Source: Melanocharis versteri (lineage: Eukaryota; Chordata; Aves; Passeriformes; Melanocharitidae). Taken from it: DNA of 64,000 nucleotides. Positions 52,701 to 61,700 of the stretch are shown one piece after another (position 1 is the first letter of the stretch; the number at the start of each line of letters is the position of its first letter). Both the position numbers and the translations under genes were made by a program. The stretch lies in the NCBI GenBank assembly GCA_013397845.1, contig VZTG01002908.1, forward strand, positions 213,576 through 277,575, given 5' to 3'. Under the pieces are notes generated by a model. The model saw only the letters and a list, made by a program, of their open reading frames with translations. It was not told where the DNA came from and ran no database searches.

Positions 52701-55700
52701 CTTTCAGTAGTTTTTCCACAGGGAAAAACTCCACAGCTCAGATTTTTCACTTGTCTCACAGAACCTTCTACTGATGGTAGCCTCCACCTCCTGTACATGC
52801 TTTGTATTTGAGCCTCCTGGCCCATCATGTTACCAGTGCTGACAGATGAGTCTGTATGGTGAATGCCAAGAACTACCAATATTTCAGCTACAGAGAGATG
52901 TGGGAAACCTAGTGAAGCATGGTAGCCTTCTACTCTACTTTTAGAGTAGAAATTCTACTGTTAGTATAGTAAATATATACTATATTTACTTATTTAATAG
53001 CCTAAATTAGCATATTTAGGCTACTAAATATAGAGTTGAATTAGTGAAGATGCTGTATTTATGTGTAAATCCAAGAAAATGCTCTTTGTGTACAACATCT
53101 GGTGAAGATCCACTGGAGTTTGCACAGTCTAAGCTGACTGAATCAAGTCTGCAGCCTGTAGATTAAGATATGAGGCCGCTGTAAATTTGAGATCTATTAA
53201 AGTTGATGCTGTCCTCCTTTATGAGGACTTGCTCTGAGCTTGAAAAAATTATCAGCTGTGGTAAATACAGTGCTGTTGTAGTGTTTGAATAATGATCTCG
53301 GCTGTAATGACGTAGGTGGCACACTGGGTTTCTGTTTGTTTAAGATACTGTATAAAACAGTGGCACAAACAAACATGTTTGTCTGAGCAGGTTGTTCTGC
53401 GTTAACCTACTGAAAATTGGATGAGCTGTGTAACATGTAGTCACTTCTTAGTGAGGAAGATTTACCTCATTGCAGCTGCTGAGGTGAAGTGCTCTCATGG
53501 ATGGATAAAGACTTGATTTTTAAGGCCTTGTCTTGGAAAGCTTGTCTTTAGGGGAAGGTCATTCTGGTATGCAAGAGCATGCACTGAATATAGTATAATT
53601 CTGTGCTGTATGAACCTCTTCTGCATTTATCTCTTATGCTGGAATAAAATTTGAGTTTAATTCAGCTTGAACAGTTTTCAAAGCAATGTGAGGTTACCTA
53701 CAAAAAGGTTTTGCTGTAATCTGGAGCTTTTCTTATGCAAAGTATGTAAATAGTGTGACTGTAATGTGAATGAATGTAAATGCAAATGCTTTAATTTAGA
53801 TTGCACAAGTAAGTTACAGTGAATATAAGTGGTGGCATGAGCTTCAGCACTGGCAGTGCAACAGAATGTAGATGCAAGCCCCTAGATATTTCTGGGTTCG
53901 GTAGGGTTGGCCATACTCAGTGTCTGTCACTGCATCCCTGTTAGCAGGACTTAAACTTGTTGGGTTTCATGTTACAGCTGCATGTGTGTTTGTGTAGAGG
54001 CAACTACATCCTAATGAAGTGTTGCTTTGGGGTGTTTTGTGTTTGGGGTCTTTTTTCTTTAGCTTAAGCTAGTTACCAGTGGTGCAAAAAAAAAAGCTAA
54101 GCTGAAAATGGACCAACTTTGGTCCAGAACAAGTAGGTCTGCACAGGGAGTGCTAACAGCATAGTTTGTGAAACTTCTTTTACATCTTCTTCTAATCTTA
54201 GCTCAAAACTTCTCCCTCTGCCTGCTGCACAGACAGGTAGCTTGTTGTATTTTATAGTGCTCCAAATACTGAAGTTAATAGTCCATGTGGCTCACCCCAG
54301 TTCTAAGCAAATTATTTCTGAAGTGATTGTTTCATTAAGTACTTTTGTTCCAGTGTGCTAATGCAGAAAGTCTACACATCAAATATGAGCTTACTCAAGT
54401 ACATTTCTTTTTTACAGATTGACCACCTGTCAATAGAAAAACTCCTAATAGACAGTGTCCATGCAAGATCTCATCAAAAACTCGAGGAGCTGAAAGCCAT
54501 TCTTAAGAGCTACAATGTTAATGACAATTGTATGTGTTTTTTGCTAAAGCTTTTCTAGTTCATTTCCATTCGTGTCTAGGAATGGTTTCCTTTTCTCTTG
54601 ATGTGTCTTGTTTTCATTAATTTAAATTAAAAAAAATTAAGGGAAATGCGTTCACAATTAACAGAACTTAGCTTTGAATTATTCTGCATTGGGAATTGTA
54701 AAATACCCATACGTCTAAATGCAATTTAATAGGTGAAGCTGGTAGAATATTGTAGTCTGGCTTGAAGGCTTAAAATTTGCCTACTGTAAAACTTGCTTGT
54801 ATTCAGCATTGAAAGCAAATGTTTCACTGTTTTGAACTAGTTTTAGATGAGACTTTGCTTAAACTGCTGTTGAAACTTTCGGGATTTAGATTGATTTTAT
54901 AATTGTGAAGCAGTGAGTTAAAAGATATTCAAGGATTAATGATCTTCAAATTTGGTTTGTCACTGTTTTCTCAGAGAAAATCTTATATTCGGTTTCCTCT
55001 TTATGTTAACACTGTAATACTGTGCAAGTGAGGTTTGTTTCTCTAAAAACATACTGGTTTTTTGATTATAATTGGCTAAGTTTTAATATAAGCTTGAATT
55101 TTGTGTGAAATTATTAACATCATTTTTTGTTTAGCGTTCATTGAGACGGCTCTCCCAACTCTTGTAATTCCGATTTTGGAACCATGTGGTCGATCAGAGT
55201 GCCTGCATGTATTTGTTGATCTCCACTCTGGAATGTTCCAGCTGATGCTGTATGGTGTTGGTAAGTAGGCACAAAACCAGAGGCATTTCATATCTTGCAA
55301 GAATCCCGCACTATGAGGTAATTTTGTGGGAAGAATTCTGTCAGATCTGCAAAGTTTTGTGAGCAAATGAACACCACGCTTGGGTCATCATGTAGGTATT
55401 GGAGTTTGAGGAATAGAAAAGAGGATCTTGGAGCTTAAGTGTCACAGTTCAGTTAAGATTATTCTAAGAGGGCAACAGAGTAATTATTGTTGGGAGTCAA
55501 TGCAATGCATATTCTTTATGACTCATGATTTCTGGCTTGTGCTGTTAATGGATGGGGTCATTTCACATGGACCTGAGTGAGAATTGTATTATGTGACCTT
55601 ATACATCTTGAGTTACTTCTGTTCAAGTCTTAACTTCAGATTTCACATTTCTTGAGAAAAGAAATGAAGTTCTTTTAGTTTATTTGGTTGATAACATCCT

Positions 55701-58700
55701 GCTGTGGTCTTAAAAGCATTATGGATCATCTGTTGGTACCTTAATCTCTTTCTTCACAATGAGCCATGTGAAAAAACAAGGGGCAACACTTAAAAGTCGC
55801 ACCAGGAGAAGTTTCATCTCTATATGAGAAAGCAATTCTTTACAGAGAAATCAGACAATCCTTAGAGCAACCCCCTGAGAGTTTTGGTGGAGTCTCCATC
55901 ACTGGAGATGTTCAAGATGCAGTTGGACAGGGTAGGGTGTTAGATAATCTCATCTGTGCTCCCTTTCCCACAAAAGGTTGGACCAGGTGATCTAGCAAGG
56001 TCTTCTTTGAAACCTGAACCTGGGCTGTTACATGGTTCTGAGTTTAATGAGATGAGACACTTTCAATGAAAGTTTGAAGTTTCGTTTGAAAGACTGGTGC
56101 TAAGGCCATTCACTCACCTGATGTTCTTGCAGATCAACTGACACTCGATGACATAGAGAAGTCTGTTAATGATGATATGAAACGAATCATTCCTTGGCTT
56201 CAGCAGCTCAAGTAAGTGACTTAGTTTGCATGGAATGAATCACCACATTTGTGTTCTGGATGATCACGCTTGCATGGCTTTGTGTTTTACCACAGTAGAG
56301 GTTATACTTTCTCACTGTTGTAAGCAACCTTGAGTGTTTGCCATCTCCTCTAAGCAGTGGAGGAAAGCCTGGTTTTATTTGGAATTGATTCCATAGTCCT
56401 ACTTTAGTTTTCCCCCTTACATGTAGCCTCATGCATTGCTATATGGACACTTTGCATGAAGTCTTTTCACTTTTAAGTCAGTAGCAGACCACTTGCTTCC
56501 TGAAAATTTTTTTCTGTTCATGTTCATCTTCTATATCCTTTATTCCACTCTGTTTCTACAGCTGAACTCTGCTTGTTTCTCAGCAAGAATGATCTCCCTT
56601 CTCACAATACAGAGGAAAAACCAGGAAGTGGCCTAGCATGATTTAAATAACACCTGTTTATCTTCTAGCACTTCAGCCCTTGCTGGTTTAAGCCTCTAAT
56701 CTTCCTTCCATAAAACTCTGAGTTTTAAGCACAAGATACATTTGGCTCCCATAAGAGGTTGTAGCAAATAATACAAACACAGTTTGCATCTGCCTGAGAA
56801 CTGAGTTCCACCTGCTCTGCCGTTTTGGAAATTCCCAGTGCTCTGAGTTAATTGCAGGGTGAAATCTCTATTTGAGGAATTCTGCTTCTAAAAGAAGCTT
56901 GATGATGCATGAAGCACTGGCACCCTGGAGAAACAAATCAACCTCCCTTTGTTATAAATAATGTACTTGAGATAATGGCTTGGGTAGTGCTGCAGTTTGT
57001 GAGGAAGCTCAGCAGTCCACAGAATGTCTTTTAGAACAGCTGTATCTGACATGTATCTGTGAGAATAAATATGGTGTGTTGTGATGGAGAGATGCTGAGC
57101 ACCCGCACTTTCCACTGCTGTTGTCAGTGGGAGTTTGACTGAATACCCAAGCCATGCATTTCTGAGCCCCTTTCAAGCCTAGCTCGTCTTCCTGGTGTTG
57201 CACTATAGCCAGAATCCATTGGAGTAGGACAAAGTTTAATTCCAAACATGAGAATAAATTTGGTGTCTTGCATATACTTCTTCATCTCCGAACTTATGCA
57301 GGTGAATGAGTTTGTGACATAACCTAGAGTGACATCCAGCTTCAGTGACTTTTTTTTACTGTATTGCTTAGCAGCATATGGGAGCAAATATTTTCCTTTC
57401 TATACCAAAATGTAATTGAAGATTCCAGATTGTCAAGTAACTGCAATCTGCATGTTTTTTAAATGTTTCTCTTCTTTGTTTTATATTGTAATTTCATGTT
57501 GTAGTATATAAAAATTTATTCAGCAAGTAATTTCAGGGCTTTTCTTCTTGAATTAACAGCTGTCTGTTAAGCTGAAGACAAGATGTAAAGAAATGATAAG
57601 AAAATATAAAGTAATGAAATTTCCTATGTGATTTTTCTTTATTTAACTTGTGCTGCAGTGATAGATGATGGCTTAGAATATGACTGACTCTTAATTTGAC
57701 ACTAATGCTGTACACAGCAGTGTATTAGAATCATGAAACCAGTCTCAGGGTACTAATACCTTTGTTTCCATGCAAGGTTCTGGCTTGGACAGCAGCGCTG
57801 CAAACAGTCTATAAAACATCTGCCTACAGTGAGCAGTGAAACTCTTCAACTAGCTAATTATGCCAGCCATCCAGTGGGAAACCTTTGCAAACACAAACTG
57901 TTCATCAAACTCACTCGCCTTCCCCAGTACTACATTGTAAGTGACTGAAAAATGCTTCTGTCTTTTGCTCCCTGCCATGGATATCCCAGGCAGTTTGTTG
58001 TACTGTTAACTCCTAACATTAGGAACCAAGTGATTGATGTGATGCTTGATTCTCTCCTCTCCCTCCCTTCTCCTGTGGGTTTTTTAAGCACTCAGGCTTA
58101 TACAGAACAGGGCACATACAGATTTATTACTCAGCAACCTTCCCATTCTCTGCATTTCCTGAAAGGTTTGGTCTTCTTTCTCTTCTTGGATACCTTTCCT
58201 AGCCACAGTATTAATACATTGAAAAAGACTAATGCCTGTTCTTTGAAAGGGAAACAATAGGAACTGAATTAGACTTACTCTTAACTTGAGAATCTTCTCA
58301 ATTTGTTTTGTTTAAATATAGGTTGTAGAGATGTTTGATGTTCCTGGCAACCCCACAGAACTAGAGTACAAGTACCATTTTCTTTCTGTGAGCTATGCTG
58401 AAGGAGATGAAAGCCCTGCCACTGCACTTTTACTACAGCAGTTCAAACCAAACATTGAAGAGTTGGTACTGGACACAAAAAGTGGCAAACAAATAAAAAG
58501 TGGTGTCAAGCGCAAGGTACGTGTTCCAAAAGCCATTGGGATGGTTACAGTGCATGAAAGCTCAGCATGGGTTCTGAGCATCAATTCCAGCTTTAGTAGC
58601 CATGTCTCCAGAGTTTTTATGGCTGACATCTTACTTGTAGTGGTTCTCTGGACTGCTTGCCTAGGGAGATGCTGGGAAACTGTTTTGTAACAGTTGTCAT

Positions 58701-61700
58701 TTAATTCATGCCTGGCCTTCCCTGCTGCTCTCCCGAGCCAAGGCAGAGCTCTGTGCAGAGGAGTGTGTATTTATTGTATATGCAGAGTGCTGGTATCTGT
58801 GTGATACACTTTGGGCCATGTGTAGATTTTGAAGGATAAGAGTTATTTCTTTGGTCCAGGCTGACATGGCTTAGTGATCTACAAGTACTGTTTTAAGGAC
58901 AGACTTTTTAACTGAATTGCTTCAGTCCTGAAGTGGATCCTTTCAGAAGTTTGTGCTCAGGGTGTGATTCATTTAACGCTTTGATGGATGAGGTTATTCT
59001 CTTACATCTCTTCTTGAAGTGTTTATTCCAAATATGCAAGTACATTTGTCTTTATTTTAATTGTAGTTATCTGGAGATCCATGTTCCGTAGAACCCAAGA
59101 AACCAAAACGGTCGGGAGAAATGTGTGCCTTCAATAAAGTGCTAGCTCATATTGTAGCCATGTGTGATACAAATATGCCATTTATAGGGCTTCGGATAGA
59201 GGTAGGTACTAAAAAATATTTTGTTTCCTTCTTCCCCTCCCCTGCTCCTGATTCTGGTGTGTAGATGTGACTATTTGGCAAACTTGTGCTCATGTGCTCA
59301 CTCTGGAATTGCCTCACCAGCTGAGCCCGGGACACTCAGTCTTCTACACCATGTTGCACTGGTCTTGTTAGAGCTGCTTCTCTTAGTACACAGCACTGCA
59401 AAAAGCTTGAAAAGTTGAGGGAAAAGGGAAAATGAGGATGAAAAATGCACTTGTGGGAAGGGTTGGGAGACAACTTTATACCAGATTTGCACAGACCGTT
59501 TTTTGGCTTTCCAGTGCTTGAGGATGTGAAACATCTGTCACCCTTGGGGGAAAAAAAATCCTAGAAAATGTTACAAGTTTTTTGCTTGACTTTTTGCTTT
59601 GAATAACATTTTTCTTCTTCTTTCCTAGTTATCCAATATGGACATTCCTCACCAGGGAGTACAAGTAGAAGGAGATGGCTTCAGCCATGCAATACGTTTA
59701 TTAAAGTAAGAGGATTTCTCTGTTTCATTTTATTACTGTATGTACACTTGAGAGAAAAAAAAAGGTTTGTTTGGAGAGTAACAATAAGAATATCAGGACA
59801 GGGGCAGGATTTTTGTTTTGGGGTTATTTTTCCTATTTTTTTTTTTTGGAGGGGTGTTAATACTGTGTGTCTTGCACTTGCATGTGAAGCAGTGCTAGAG
59901 AAGGGGGAAAATTAGAGTAGACTAAGAGCCAACTACAATTTTTTTCCTTCATTAGCCTAAACTGAGGGGCTCTGAAAACAGTTTGACAGTCCTCAATCCT
60001 TAAATCCAGGCAGTGCTAAGGAAGATGTGGTGATGATTCATGAATATGCAATTTTAGATCAGATCAGAGGCCTACGTACTCCATATGTTATTTGACAATC
60101 ATGTGAAACTGCAGAAGAAAATGCCAGGAATCCCAGAAAAGACAATTCCATGGTAAAGAAGTTGTAGAGGAAATATCTGAGACTCATACAGTAAATTAAT
60201 AGGTTATTTAGGCCCAAGTGCAGGACTTGGCATTTGTTTTCATGGAACTTCATAAGGTTCCTGTTAACTGGTTCCTCCAGCCATCTGAGATCTCTCTGAA
60301 GGGCAGCCCTGACCACCAGCATGTTAAGTGCTCCCTTCAGTTTGGCATCATCTGCAAATTTGCTATTCTTTTGTATCATACAGGCTATTGAAATAGTTAC
60401 ATTGAAATTGTTAATAGGAGGCCAATAGCATAGGCTTCTGTGTTAACCCTGAGGAATGCCAGCTACAAGCAGCCACTGATTGGAGCTGCTTGGACAAATT
60501 GACCTGATTGGACAAATCAGTTTCAAGCAGAAAACCACAAACCCCAGACACCTCCTAGAGTAAAACCTTCATAACTCCTTTTCTGCTGCAGAAATGTACA
60601 GTGACATAAAGGCAGAAATGTACAGTCTCTAAATGCATCAGGCCCTACCTTTTTAACTTTGTGTGTGAGCAGAGAACTTGTGAGCTGAAGTTAAGGGTGG
60701 AACATGAAATTTCTGGCTAGATCCTCAAGGAATTTGAAAAAGAGTTTGGCATGTTTTTACTTAAGTTTTATTTAGTCTGTCCCCTGAGCTCAATTCACAC
60801 ATTGGGATACGAATAAATTAGTGAGTACCAAGGGAACTGCCAGGTTGTTCATTGCATGTAGAGCAAGCTTGTTCTAGAAGGCAAATGAATTCAGACTGCT
60901 ACAGAACTTAGTTATTTTCATCTTTTTTGGCTTATTTCTCTGTTTAAGAGTTTTCTATTGGTGAGCTCTTAGTTCACCAGGAGATTAGGACAATTCAGCA
61001 GATCCTTTGACAGTCTGTAATTTGCAGGTGTTGAATCCATATAAAAATTGATCTTAGCTCAGAGTGCTTTTGTGACACACTTACTGCAGTCCTTGAGGAG
61101 GAATAGGTTATCTCACTGTGCGGTCCAGCTGCCTCTGCTGTTGATTTGTTCATTCTTTCATGTCCAGACTTGGGAGTCCTTCAGGAAATGTTAGAGGGTA
61201 CTGTTGTTACTTGTGGAACTGTACTGTGTCTAATGGAGATTTTGTTTTTGCCATGTATAGAATTCCTCCCTGTAAAGGTGTAAACGAGGAAACGCAGAAG
61301 GCTCTGGACCGATCTCTTCTTGATTGCACTTTCCGACTACAAGGTAGAAATAATCGCACGTGGGTGGCCGAGCTGGTGTTTGCAAACTGCCCGCTGAACA
61401 GCACTTCATCCAGGGAGCAAGGCAAGTTTCACTGGGGAGCACTGGTAAATTTGGTTTCTTTGTAGTTTATATTGTCTGTTCCAGTAGTTTTAATGTCTTG
61501 GTGTAACTGGACAGCTATCTGCTCCTAAAATTTCTGATAAACCGCAGTGTACCTTAATCAAAATTCTGACAGCTTAGTTGATGCATTTCTGTTATTTCAA
61601 TGTGCTTCCTGGTTGCTTGCCACAGTTCACTCATAGTCTGTAAACCACAGCTCAGGATCACTGGGCTGATCAGTATTTACCATCTCCTAACACTGCAGGA

